64,000 nucleotides of DNA from Tolypothrix campylonemoides VB511288 (GTDB lineage Bacteria > Cyanobacteriota > Cyanobacteriia > Cyanobacteriales > Nostocaceae), in NCBI GenBank assembly GCA_000828075.3, contig JXCB02000023.1, forward strand, positions 342,596 through 406,595, in the 5' to 3' direction. The position numbers were made by a program, and so were the translations under genes. How positions within the stretch are numbered: the stretch's first letter is position 1; each line of letters starts with the position of its first letter. The notes under the pieces were generated by a model that was given only the letters and a program-made list of their open reading frames with translations, was not told the DNA's origin and searched no databases. Positions 26,790 through 37,090 of this stretch are shown here, in pieces.

Positions 26790-27502
26790 ACTTAATATGT
26801 ATTGTTAAATTAAATCTTTGACTTTTAACAAAATTTAATAAAGTAAGTGAAATCGTCCCTCAGCCTTAAGACATAGATGAGCAAATCTTTCCAAAATGGG
26901 TTGATTTTTTAGCAAAATATTGCATTCGCCAACACAAATCCAACATCAAAACAATTCTAAATTCAAAATATGTCCTGCAGAGGTTGCACGGTACGGCGCA
27001 GCTCCTCCGCAGGAGGCACAGAATTGAAAATTAATACCGCATGGCTAAAGCCAGGGGCTTGAAACAAGGATGCTGCGCTTTTTTGTTTTCCATGTCTAAA
27101 GGTACGGGAGGGGCTTGCATCCTGAATTAATCAATTCAAAATCTTTTTCTTAAATTTTGAACGAGCGAATGAGCGAATTCAAAAGATGGTCATTTTATCT
27201 AGCCGTACTGGTAAAACTTTCAACTGGTGAGGTCACTGTCCTCCCCACCATACGTACTCGTTGGTCGGGGACGCCAGAAGGAGTGCAGTACTGGCGACTG
27301 TATGCCGTTTTGGGATTGAGTACTGGGGACGGTTGTTGGGGGAATGCCCCCGACTTGGTAATGGTCAATATTTCCCCGGACATAATTTTTCGTTTGATAA
27401 CCATTACCCCAATCCCTAATCGCCAATACCCAGTCCCTTTTACTGTTCAATAGACTGTGCAACAAAATTTTGCAGCTTTTGAGAGAACCTACAGTGGTTA
27501 TA
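26790..27502. other. Gene-free stretch between fasciclin gene and gyrB end
   Basis: No gene is recognised. The right half is occupied by dispersed family G copy 3. The left part is AT-rich and holds the promoter of the fasciclin gene; GC-rich sequence around 26990-27060 resembles degraded repeat material. Confidence 0.5.
27236..27440 (-). repeat. Dispersed repeat family G, copy 3
   Basis: Read on the minus strand it carries TATCAAACGAAAAATTATGT, CCGGGGAAATATTGACCATT, ACCAAGTCGGGGGCATTCCC, CCAACAACCGTCCCCAGTAC and finally AACGAGTACGTATGGTGGGG, in the same order as at 1722-1884. The outer GGGACTGGGTATTGG and CAGTACTGCACTCC parts are specific to this copy. Confidence 0.75.
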
Positions 27503-29611
<2,109 letters not shown>

Positions 29612-29650
29612 TTACTGTTGAGTGTTGAGTGTTCACCAAACTATTGACTC

Positions 29651-30583
29651 ATGACTAAATTGATTGTGATTTGTGGCGCAACAGCAACAGGAAAATCGGG
29701 ATTGGCGTTAGATTTGGCGATGCGCCTGGGTTCAATAATTCTTAGTGCAGATTCTCGTCAGGTTTACCGCGAGTTTGATATTGGCACCGCTAAGCCTACA
29801 GCATCTGAACAAAAGTTAGTACCGCACTATTTAATAGATATCTGTCAGCCCACAGACATGATGACAGTTGCAGATTATCAAGAGCAAGCACAAGCGTTAA
29901 TTGCTTCCCTCACTCCCTCCCTCACTCCCTTCCTCACTCCCTCACTCCCTCCCCCCTTCCTCCTCGTTGGTGGTACCGGTTTATACATACGTTCTATTAC
30001 ACAGGGAATGAAGATTCCTAGAGTAGCACCACACAAGGAATTGCGATCGCAACTGGAATCTCTTAACCAAAGGCAATTGTACGCTATGTTGCAACAAGTT
30101 GACTTTATTGCAGCACAAAAGATTCATGCCAACGACTCAGTGCGGACTTTAAGAGCATTGGAGGTATTTTATGTGACTGGTCGCCCAATTTCCGAGCAGC
30201 AAGGAGAGAATCCGCCGGATTATCCAATTTTGCAAATTGGTTTAGATTGTGATCCTGCTCATCTTGGCGATCGCATTGCACAACGTACAGAGAAAATGAT
30301 TGCAGATGGTTTGGTAGCAGAGGTAGAATATCTTTGCCAGAAATATGGTGTTGATTTACCTTTACTCAATACTTTGGGATATCAAGAGATCAAGCAATAT
30401 TTGGCTGGGGATATTTCTTTAGATAAAGCAAAAGAATTAACTGTTTTACACACGCGGCAATTTGCCAAGCGGCAACGCACCTGGTTTAGAGCATATCCTC
30501 AGATTAAGTGGTTTGATGCCGAAAGCCCTAATTTATTGGAAGAAGTATGGCATGACGTGCATAAATTCATAGATTTTTCATAA
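29651..30583 (+). CDS. miaA: tRNA dimethylallyltransferase MiaA with a repeat-coded insertion
   Basis: MiaA adds a dimethylallyl group to A37 of tRNAs reading UNN codons. The P-loop GATATGKSGLALDLA, the DSRQVYREFDIGTAKPT substrate motif, the LLVGGTGLYIRSI strand and the TRQFAKRQRTWFR end are intact. Before LLVGGTGLY, residues about 85-101 (SLTPSLTPFLTPSLPPPF) are encoded by a CTCACTCC-type tandem repeat (29905-29965) not found in usual family members. The insertion is in frame and lies in a surface loop by comparison with known structures (inference). Transcribed divergently from gyrB. Confidence 0.95.
   Translation: MTKLIVICGATATGKSGLALDLAMRLGSIILSADSRQVYREFDIGTAKPTASEQKLVPHYLIDICQPTDMMTVADYQEQAQALIASLTPSLTPFLTPSLPPPFLLVGGTGLYIRSITQGMKIPRVAPHKELRSQLESLNQRQLYAMLQQVDFIAAQKIHANDSVRTLRALEVFYVTGRPISEQQGENPPDYPILQIGLDCDPAHLGDRIAQRTEKMIADGLVAEVEYLCQKYGVDLPLLNTLGYQEIKQYLAGDISLDKAKELTVLHTRQFAKRQRTWFRAYPQIKWFDAESPNLLEEVWHDVHKFIDFS
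29905..29965. repeat. (CCCTCACT)-type tandem repeat inside miaA
   Basis: Successive units of CTCACTCCCTCC, CTCACTCCCTTC and CTCACTCC lie in frame within miaA. The complementary GAGGGAGTGAAGGAGTG array occurs between genes at 36830-36912 and again near 39318-39352. Confidence 0.85.
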
Positions 30584-30750
30584 ATGCTTTCCGTAAATGT
30601 GCTAACCTTATCTAAATAATCTGTTAAACTACATTAACTCAAATAAAAAATGTCCGGGTGCGTCTTATAAGTCATGAGCTATTATTCTTGAATAAGAAAT
30701 AACTGTTGCCTGATTAAAGGAAAAGGCAAGGTATTTATTTAACCAAAAAT

Positions 30751-31563
30751 ATGAACAAGAGATCCACAATCTTATTACTGTTTGCTTCTTCAATACTAAA
30801 TATTTTATTTTTTTTGCTTGGTATTTTATTTCTTATTAAAAAAGGTGGTTTTCAATATTTATCTAAAAAAGTTTCTCGTAAAAGATCTGAAGAAGAATAT
30901 TACGATCCATACTATCTCCATAAAAAAAGTCAGTTTGAATTGCTACCTAAATCGGATTTAGACATTATTTTTCTAGGAGATAGTTTGACTGAAGAAGGTC
31001 AATGGTCAGAGTTATTAGAAAATCCTAATATAAAAAACCGTGGTATTGGTGGTGACACAACAGATTTGATATTGAATCGCCTAGACACGATATTAGCGTC
31101 GCAACCCCAGAAAGTTTTTTTAATGGTAGGTATTAATGACCTGCTTGGTTTAGGTAAAACTGTTAAAACTATAGAACAAACAATACTTGTATACTCTGCT
31201 ATTTTGACTGAGTTTAAAAACAAACTCCCGAATACAAAAGTATTTATTCAAAGCGTTTTACCAGTAAATAACAAGACGACTCGTTACTGGCAAGATAACA
31301 ATAATATACTACAGCTAAATTTACAATTGAAAAATCTAGCGAAAGAGTTTTCTTATGAATATATAGACGTTTATTCTCATTTATCTGATTCTGAGCAAAA
31401 ATTAGATATTTGTTATACAGAAGATGGACTGCATTTAAATGGTCGAGGATATTTAAAGTGGAAACAAGCTGTTGAGGGATATGTGAACGCCTCCTGTACA
31501 AACGTTTCAAAAAATATTTCTACCGGAGACGTTCTTACAGAATATCAGGGTCAATCCCTATAG
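30751..31563 (+). CDS. Membrane-anchored SGNH/GDSL hydrolase
   Basis: The 270-residue protein has an N-terminal membrane anchor (LLLFASSILNILFFLLGILF) and an SGNH esterase domain: block I FLGDSLTEEG (Ser about residue 77), block II GIGGDTT, block III MVGINDLLG and block V DGLHLNGRGY with the catalytic Asp and His. Such enzymes are lipases, acetyl esterases or phospholipases; the substrate is unknown. The gene is AT-rich. Its last 29 bases overlap the 3' end of the convergent Uma2 gene. Confidence 0.9.
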   Translation: MNKRSTILLLFASSILNILFFLLGILFLIKKGGFQYLSKKVSRKRSEEEYYDPYYLHKKSQFELLPKSDLDIIFLGDSLTEEGQWSELLENPNIKNRGIGGDTTDLILNRLDTILASQPQKVFLMVGINDLLGLGKTVKTIEQTILVYSAILTEFKNKLPNTKVFIQSVLPVNNKTTRYWQDNNNILQLNLQLKNLAKEFSYEYIDVYSHLSDSEQKLDICYTEDGLHLNGRGYLKWKQAVEGYVNASCTNVSKNISTGDVLTEYQGQSL

Positions 31564-32260
31564 CCCTTAGTCTTTCTGCTAGTAATTGAGCACGATGTTC
31601 CGCTTGAAAAGCACGATTTTCTGCTTGAGAAGCACGATATTCCGCTTGAGAAGCACGCTCATCTCCAGTTGGTACAACAACACCATCTTCATAACACCAA
31701 CGTAACCAAACATCTTCCCTACCTTCAAATTGTCCTTGCCAAAGAGTCAAACCTAACCCAACTTGTTCTAACCAAGTTTCTGTCGTTTCAAAGTAGCGCC
31801 TTCCCCTGAGTTCATAAACCCGTAACACTTGTCCTAATTGCTGAGTAGGGTCATATACGATGTAGTAACTCACTCGCATATGTTCATAAATTCCTAGTTT
31901 TTTCCCTAGTTCATCACCTTCTTTGTTTGAGACAATTTCAATTGCAACTTCTGGAGGCTTGCCAAAACGCCAAACCATATAACAACGATTTTGCTTCTCC
32001 CACCAATTTTTAGGGACTTGGGCGTCTAAGCTGAGGAAAACATCGGGTACTATGGGAGGCTGAAGGTCTGTATAATAAACGCCAACATTGGCTGCGGCTA
32101 GAAAAGTTTGACCTTGTAAAGAACTGTAAAGAGAGCTAACTAAGAGACGTTGTTGTTTTTCAGAGGCAAAATTATCCACAGGCGTGTCATCTTCAGTGAT
32201 TAGCAGGTTGGCATCTGGCACATAGAAATCATCATTATTGATTAAAAATTGCTCCACCAT
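31535..32260 (-). CDS. Uma2-family (DUF820) protein with coiled-coil tail
   Basis: The product has the PD-(D/E)xK nuclease-like fold of the Uma2 family, with PIVPDVFLSL, PPEVAIEIVS and YYIVYDPTQQLGQVLRVYEL. Uma2 proteins are very common in cyanobacteria; nuclease activity is predicted but the role is unclear. The C-terminal segment (residues about 205-235) consists of repeated RASQAEYRASQAENRAFQAE-like heptads, a predicted coiled coil. ATG 32260 was preferred to GTG 32275; neither has a strong ribosome site. The 3' end overlaps the convergent SGNH gene by 29 bases. Confidence 0.82.
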   Translation of the reverse strand: MVEQFLINNDDFYVPDANLLITEDDTPVDNFASEKQQRLLVSSLYSSLQGQTFLAAANVGVYYTDLQPPIVPDVFLSLDAQVPKNWWEKQNRCYMVWRFGKPPEVAIEIVSNKEGDELGKKLGIYEHMRVSYYIVYDPTQQLGQVLRVYELRGRRYFETTETWLEQVGLGLTLWQGQFEGREDVWLRWCYEDGVVVPTGDERASQAEYRASQAENRAFQAEHRAQLLAERLRAIGIDPDIL

Positions 32261-32595
32261 AAGTTTATCCACCACTTAAGAGCGCTATATCTAGGTTAGT
32301 TGATTGGAGAAGGAGAGTTCATTAGTCCGTCAAGCTGTAAATGCAAGTCTTCCTGCTGTCGCTTGCCCATTTTTGTTGCAACAACAGCCGTTAACCGCAA
32401 TCTTTGGGAAGCTATGATAAACACCGTACATGGTAGAGTAAGTAGTTGTCTTGTACAGCTATGGATAAGTTATATGTAGCAGTAGACCCAGATAATATAT
32501 AAATTATTAGCACCTACTATCGCTGGCTTTGCAGGTGTAGCTGCATTTTTATAGGAAGTCGGCAAAGTCGTTCTCGCCCTAGGACAAAACCACCT
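32261..32595. other. Divergent gap upstream of Uma2 and glcD
   Basis: A 335-base region separates divergent genes and should hold both promoters. No conserved site or gene could be identified. Confidence 0.4.
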
Positions 32596-34074
32596 ATGCT
32601 TACCCAAGACAAACAACAACGCAACTGGAAACCCATCATCAAGCAATTTGAGGCTGTGGTTGGCAAAAATGGCGTAGTCCAACGCCGCGAAGAACTCATT
32701 ACATACGAGTGCGATGGACTCACTAGCTATCGTGAGCGTCCGGCTGTGGTAGTATTGCCAAGAACGACAGAACAAGTCGCAGAGGTAGTGAAGATATGCG
32801 ATCGCCACTCCATCCCCTTCATCGCACGCGGTTCTGGTACAGGTTTATCCGGTGGGGCGTTGCCAGTTGAAAACTGCGTTTTGATTGTAACTTCTTTAAT
32901 GCGGCAAATACTTAAAGTGGATTTGGAAAATCAGCAAGTAATTGTGCAGCCGGGAGTGATTAACAGTTGGGTAACGCAAACAGTCAGTGGTGCTGGTTTT
33001 TACTACGCTCCCGATCCTTCCAGCCAAATCATTTGCTCAATTGGTGGTAACGTGGCAGAAAACTCTGGTGGGGTGCATTGTTTAAAGTACGGTGTCACAA
33101 CCAACCACGTTTTGGGATTGAAACTCGTCCTTCCTGATGGTTCAATTGTAGATGTGGGGGGACAAATTCCTGAAATGCCTGGTTATGACTTAACAGGTGT
33201 ATTTGTAGGTTCTGAAGGGACACTAGGAATTGCCACAGAAATTACTTTGCGAATTCTCAAAAGTGCAGAATCAATTTGTGTGCTTTTAGCAGACTTCACA
33301 AGCATTGAAGCAGCAGGGGCAAGTGTTTCCGATATCATCAGCGCCGGAATTATTCCTGGTGGTATGGAAATTATGGATAACCTCAGCATCAACGCTGTAG
33401 AAGATGTGGTTTGCACAAATTGTTACCCGCGTGATGCGATCGCTATTTTATTAGTAGAAATCGACGGTTTAGCTGTAGAAGTTGCGGCAAATAAACAGCG
33501 CATTGCGGAAATTTGTAAAAAGAATGGTGCGCGAAACATCACAATTGCTAGTGATGCAGAACAACGCTTGAAAGTGTGGAAAGGACGCAAAGCAGCTTTT
33601 GCTGCAGCAGGTCATGTCAGCCCAGATTATTATGTACAAGATGGTGTTATTCCACGCACTCAGTTACCCTACGTACTAGCAGAAATTGAAGCATTAAGTC
33701 TGAAATATGGGTATCGCATTGCTAATGTATTTCACGCTGGCGATGGTAATCTTCATCCACTAATTCTGTTTGATAATTCCATTCCTGGTGAATTAGAAAA
33801 GGTAGAAGAAGTCGGAGGAGAAATTCTTAAGCTTTGTGTCAAAGTCGGTGGTAGTATTTCTGGAGAACATGGCATAGGTGCAGATAAAAAGTGCTATATG
33901 CCGGAAATGTTTACAGAAGCTGATTTAGAAACTATGCAATTGGTACGGCAAGCATTTAATCCTAAAGGTTTGGCAAATCCAGGCAAGATTTTCCCTACAC
34001 CACGCACTTGTGGTGAAGCAGCAAAAGCTATGGGTGAGATTGCTAAAAAGTTTGAGGCAGTGGAAAGATTTTAG
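32596..34074 (+). CDS. glcD: Glycolate dehydrogenase subunit GlcD (FAD-linked oxidase)
   Basis: The 492-residue protein shows the FAD-binding type 4 domain (IPFIARGSGTGLSGGALPVE, SIGGNVAENSGGVHCLKYGV) and the FAD-oxidase C-terminal domain (YRIANVFHAGDGNLHPLILF, GGSISGEHGIGADKKCYM). It oxidises glycolate to glyoxylate in cyanobacterial photorespiration, normally with GlcE and GlcF partners, which are not in this window. Start is ATG 32596. It is transcribed alone. Confidence 0.93.
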   Translation: MLTQDKQQRNWKPIIKQFEAVVGKNGVVQRREELITYECDGLTSYRERPAVVVLPRTTEQVAEVVKICDRHSIPFIARGSGTGLSGGALPVENCVLIVTSLMRQILKVDLENQQVIVQPGVINSWVTQTVSGAGFYYAPDPSSQIICSIGGNVAENSGGVHCLKYGVTTNHVLGLKLVLPDGSIVDVGGQIPEMPGYDLTGVFVGSEGTLGIATEITLRILKSAESICVLLADFTSIEAAGASVSDIISAGIIPGGMEIMDNLSINAVEDVVCTNCYPRDAIAILLVEIDGLAVEVAANKQRIAEICKKNGARNITIASDAEQRLKVWKGRKAAFAAAGHVSPDYYVQDGVIPRTQLPYVLAEIEALSLKYGYRIANVFHAGDGNLHPLILFDNSIPGELEKVEEVGGEILKLCVKVGGSISGEHGIGADKKCYMPEMFTEADLETMQLVRQAFNPKGLANPGKIFPTPRTCGEAAKAMGEIAKKFEAVERF

Positions 34075-34144
34075 CAAAGACGCGAAGTATACCTTTGCGT
34101 CTTGAGCGTAGAGCGCGAAATAATTCAAAAATTTGCCAACAAGT

Positions 34145-34280
34145 TAAGGACTTGCAAATTAAAAAATATCCAACTTTTTTTGTGGGATGGGCTTCTAGCC
34201 CGTCCTATAGACTGGGCGGGCTTTCCGGTCCACCCCACAAGATTAGATAATTTATTTGTTGGAAATCTCTTTAAAAGAAA
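34145..34280. repeat. MITE-like repeat family C, short copy
   Basis: The left end GGACTTGCAAATTAAAAAAT and the right end (reverse complement GAGATTTCCAACAAATAAAT) are imperfect inverted repeats, each followed inward by TTGTGGG. The centre holds GGGCTTCTAGCCCGTCC. The same family occurs at 44311-44880, where it is split by other elements. It lies between glcD and the PII-like gene. Confidence 0.7.
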
Positions 34281-34586
34281 TTAAAAGAAAGCTTCTACAT
34301 TGTGTCGATAGGCGATCAAGGCGTGCCCGCCCTGCTCCTCTTTCAATTCCGGTAAAATAACATCAGATGCTTCTAATGAAACAATGGTCTTGATTTCAAT
34401 ATTGGTATTGTACCCTGCCATGTCTCCCAAGCGTCTTCCATGCCCACCCTCACCCTGTACTTGACTAATGGTGTAGCCGCTGACATCATGCCTTTTGAGC
34501 AGCTTGACAATACGGTCTTTCAGCACTGTTTCAGCAATGATGGTGACCAGGACGGCGGGTTCGACGGGACTAGCTGAGTTTGACAT
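34281..34586 (-). CDS. PII-like signalling protein
   Basis: Start is ATG 34586 (MSNSASPVEPA) with GGAG seven bases upstream. The 101-residue product is a small ferredoxin-like PII-superfamily protein: PAVLVTIIAETVLKDRIVKL, then GYTISQVQGEGGHGRRLGDM as the T-loop region, then IEIKTIVSLEASDVILPELK. Canonical PII residues such as the uridylylated Tyr are not evident. Related PII-like proteins regulate bicarbonate or other transporters next to which they are encoded, but no transporter gene is adjacent here. Confidence 0.82.
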   Translation of the reverse strand: MSNSASPVEPAVLVTIIAETVLKDRIVKLLKRHDVSGYTISQVQGEGGHGRRLGDMAGYNTNIEIKTIVSLEASDVILPELKEEQGGHALIAYRHNVEAFF

Positions 34587-34824
34587 CGAGAACTCCAGAG
34601 AATAGGTTTTGGCTTTTATCAGCATCGATGCTCATTTTACCTCTACAATGCACAGTAGCGAGTCAATGAATTAGCTTAAACAGATAGATGACTAGGTGAA
34701 AAACGTCTATCCGGACATTACGATGCAATGATCAAACTGAATAACCCGAATGGATTCGGGTTTGTAGCGTAATACAGCGTTGCACTTGCAACTGCAACAG
34801 ACAACTCACATTGGAGTAAGACAG

Positions 34825-35031
34825 ATGGATATTCAAGTTGCTACCAAATATTACATTGCCAACAAGCCAGTACAGCATAAAGCTTTAGGTTTAATGCTGA
34901 TCGTCGATTTGTACCCATCCAAAGTTGGCACTGTGGGTGTGAAACTTCCTAACGGAGTAGTTATGAATTGCGAACTGAAGTTTCTGGATGAACCAGATAA
35001 AACAGCTAATAAAACAGCTAAAAACCTTTAG
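34825..35031 (+). CDS. Small conserved hypothetical protein (68 aa)
   Basis: Start is ATG 34825 (MDIQVATKYYIANKPVQH), with TTGGAG ten bases upstream; an extension to 34780 seems non-coding. The protein is predicted beta-rich, with LMLIVDLYPSKVGTVGVKLP resembling a small barrel, and has a lysine- and threonine-rich tail whose coding DNA repeats AAAACAGCTAA. No known function. It stands alone between the PII-like gene and a repeat. Confidence 0.65.
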   Translation: MDIQVATKYYIANKPVQHKALGLMLIVDLYPSKVGTVGVKLPNGVVMNCELKFLDEPDKTANKTAKNL

Positions 35032-35329
35032 GCTTTGGAGGAATCAGCTTTATTCGCACGTTAAGTAGGTCGGCGTGAATATTTATCGTTGAGACAAGGC
35101 AGCTATGCTGAAGGGAAGAGGGTTTTAGCTAAGTTTACTTTTTGTTACATACTTCTGTTTATTTGCGCCTTTGTACTTAAGTCGTTCCCAGGCTAAGCCT
35201 GGGAATGCCTTACTGGAGGCTCCGCCTCCCCCTACAAATCAATCAACTCCACTTGCACCAACCCAGACTGGCTCATGTAATTCTTATAGCTAGAATACAT
35301 ACTATCAGAAAATTGGGTCTAAAACCTCG
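35032..35329. other. Gap with palindromes, no gene
   Basis: Nothing coding is seen. Two palindromes of a dispersed type (35185-35229) lie in the middle. Confidence 0.5.
35185..35229. repeat. TTCCCAGGCT palindrome family
   Basis: TTCCCAGGCT and AGCCTGGGAA pair around a single base (35185-35205), followed by GGAGGC-TCC-GCCTCC (35215-35229). The same pair of palindromes recurs at 57755-57798. Confidence 0.8.
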
Positions 35330-35648
35330 CCCATAAGGTGCGGCTTTGTGACACAATATGGATAGGTTGCTAACCGTGAGAACGATGAGGAAACAGGTTT
35401 AACGTCCTACTCCGTAATCTCAAAATTCCTAGCTATCAATGGTATTAAAATCCACACAGTAAGGACGAAAAGAAATTGAATATATACCGTGGGACACACG
35501 GAAATCCACGCTTGGGGAGTAGTCCATAAGAGTGCTTGCCTTATAGGTGTAGTCGGACTAGGATGAAACTGTAAGACCAAAGCCAGCATTGCTAGCAGAG
35601 GCAGGATTCAGCCCAAGAATCCTCGCGGCTTAGCCCGAGGAGTGTCAA
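35330..35648 (+). ncRNA. Structured relic resembling an IS200/IS605-type omega-RNA and right end
   Basis: No open frame runs through this roughly 320-base block, yet it shows many short complementary segments: CCGTG-GGACA-CACGG (35487-35501) and, at the end, CCTCG with CGAGG enclosing GGC-TTA-GCC (35621-35640), followed by AGTGTCAA directly before the next ATG. From memory, a GC hairpin followed by GTGTCAA is the usual right end of TnpB-bearing IS605-type elements in cyanobacteria. The block may be a solitary omega-RNA or HEARO-like sequence left after loss of the protein gene. Left boundary is uncertain. Confidence 0.45.
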
Positions 35649-36818
35649 ATGCGAACCATTGCGGAAATAAATGACAAAATCAGCCGCAAGCAAGCGGTAG
35701 TATTAACCGCTCTTGAATTAAAAGCAAGAGTTGCAGAAGTTGGTGTTACTAAAGTTGCTAAGGAAGTTGATGTCATCACCACTGGTACTTTTGAACCGAT
35801 GGAATCTAGCGGTGCAATTATTAATTTAGGACATACTGACCCGCCGATAAAAATCCGCCGTTGCTGGTTAGATGGAGTACCCGCATACTCTGGTTTTGGC
35901 GCAGTAGATTTGTACTTAGGTGCAAGTTGCGCGGTGGAAGTGATGGACGGGGAAGAAGTCCGGGAACGCGGTGGTGGTCATGTGATTGAAGATTTGATAG
36001 CTGGTAAAGCTGTACACGTACGATCGCTAGGACAAGTTACAGATTGTTATCCCAGAGCAAGTTTTGAAACGACGATTACTCGTGAGACGATAAACCAGTT
36101 TTATTTATTCAATCCCCGCAATCTTTATCAAAATTTTATAGTTGGTGTGAATGGCGGCGATCGCCCACTCTACACATACCTCGGTCCTTTACAACCGCGT
36201 TTGAGCAATGCTGTTTACTCTAACCCTGGTGCCATTTCCCCCCTACTCAACGACCCAGATCTGCAACTTATTGGAATTGGGACGCGAATTTTCCTAGGCG
36301 GCGGTATTGGTTATGTTGCTTGGGAAGGTACGCAGCACTTTCCCTTACAAAAGCGCTTACCCAATCGTACACCTATTGGTCCGGCTGCGACTTTATCTTT
36401 AATTGGTGATGCCAAGCAAATGGATACTCGTTGGGTGCGTGGGTGTTACTTCAAGAGTTACGGTCCTTCTTTAATGTTGGGAGTGGGTGTACCACTCCCG
36501 GTGTTGAACGAAGAAGTCGTTGCAAGATGTGCAGTTCAAGATAAAGACTTGGTAGCCCCGATAGTAGACTTTTCTATTCCCCGGCGCGTCCGCCCTACTT
36601 TTGGTTTAGTCAGTTACACCCAACTCAAATCAGGGCGGATCACCATAGAAGGCAGAACTGTGCGCGTTGCACCTCTTGCAAGTGCATTTCTCTCCAAGCA
36701 AGTTGCTGTGGAGTTGAAACAATGGATTTCATCAGGTGATTTTACCCTAACAGAGCCTGTAGCCCCAATTGAGATGGAGCGGTCTTTTCTTCCACAAGAC
36801 CGATGGACGGAGTTTTAA
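35649..36818 (+). CDS. Homocysteine biosynthesis protein (DUF39 family)
   Basis: The 389-residue protein matches the DUF39/HcyBio family: TGTFEPMESSGAIINLGHTD, GGGHVIEDLIAGKAVHVRS, IFLGGGIGYVAWEGTQHFP and MDTRWVRGCYFKSYGPSLML. In methanogens and some bacteria such proteins help form homocysteine from aspartate semialdehyde with sulfide. The usual ferredoxin or CBS-domain partner is not seen nearby. ATG 35649 follows immediately after the IS605-like hairpin, with GAGGAG seven to twelve bases upstream inside the relic, so the relic provides the translation start region. Confidence 0.85.
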   Translation: MRTIAEINDKISRKQAVVLTALELKARVAEVGVTKVAKEVDVITTGTFEPMESSGAIINLGHTDPPIKIRRCWLDGVPAYSGFGAVDLYLGASCAVEVMDGEEVRERGGGHVIEDLIAGKAVHVRSLGQVTDCYPRASFETTITRETINQFYLFNPRNLYQNFIVGVNGGDRPLYTYLGPLQPRLSNAVYSNPGAISPLLNDPDLQLIGIGTRIFLGGGIGYVAWEGTQHFPLQKRLPNRTPIGPAATLSLIGDAKQMDTRWVRGCYFKSYGPSLMLGVGVPLPVLNEEVVARCAVQDKDLVAPIVDFSIPRRVRPTFGLVSYTQLKSGRITIEGRTVRVAPLASAFLSKQVAVELKQWISSGDFTLTEPVAPIEMERSFLPQDRWTEF

Positions 36819-36829
36819 TAAGAGGACAA

Positions 36830-36912
36830 GGGGAGTGAGGGAGTGAAGGAGTGAAGGAGTGAGGGAGTGAAGGAGTGAAGGAGTGAGGGAGTGAAGGAGT
36901 GAGGGAGTGAGG
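36830..36912. repeat. GAGTGAAGGAGTGAGG tandem array
   Basis: About ten imperfect units of GGAGTGAGG or GGAGTGAAG lie just after the homocysteine gene. A pyrimidine-rich CTCCCTCTCTCCCTC tract at 37034-37086 lies next to the downstream convergent gene. Confidence 0.85.
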
Positions 36913-37090
36913 GAAACTTCTCTAGTACTCGACCAACTCAAAATTGACGGGTCGAGACTGACACGGGGACATGGTGACACGGAGACGCGGGGAATTTTGT
37001 GTCCCCGCAAAGTTTCCTTGGCGAACCACTAGCTCTCTCCCTCTTTCCCTCTCTCCCTCTCTCCCTCCCTCTCTCCCTCCCTCCTCTTCC

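Noticed and set aside
27157..27453. Open frames on both strands in the gap before gyrB
   Set aside because: They lie across dispersed family G copy 3, lack ribosome sites, and the same sequence elsewhere is not in frame.
35330..35648. Group II intron
   Set aside because: The typical domain V hairpin and the GUGYG start were not found at the ends, and the end hairpin fits IS605-type right ends better.
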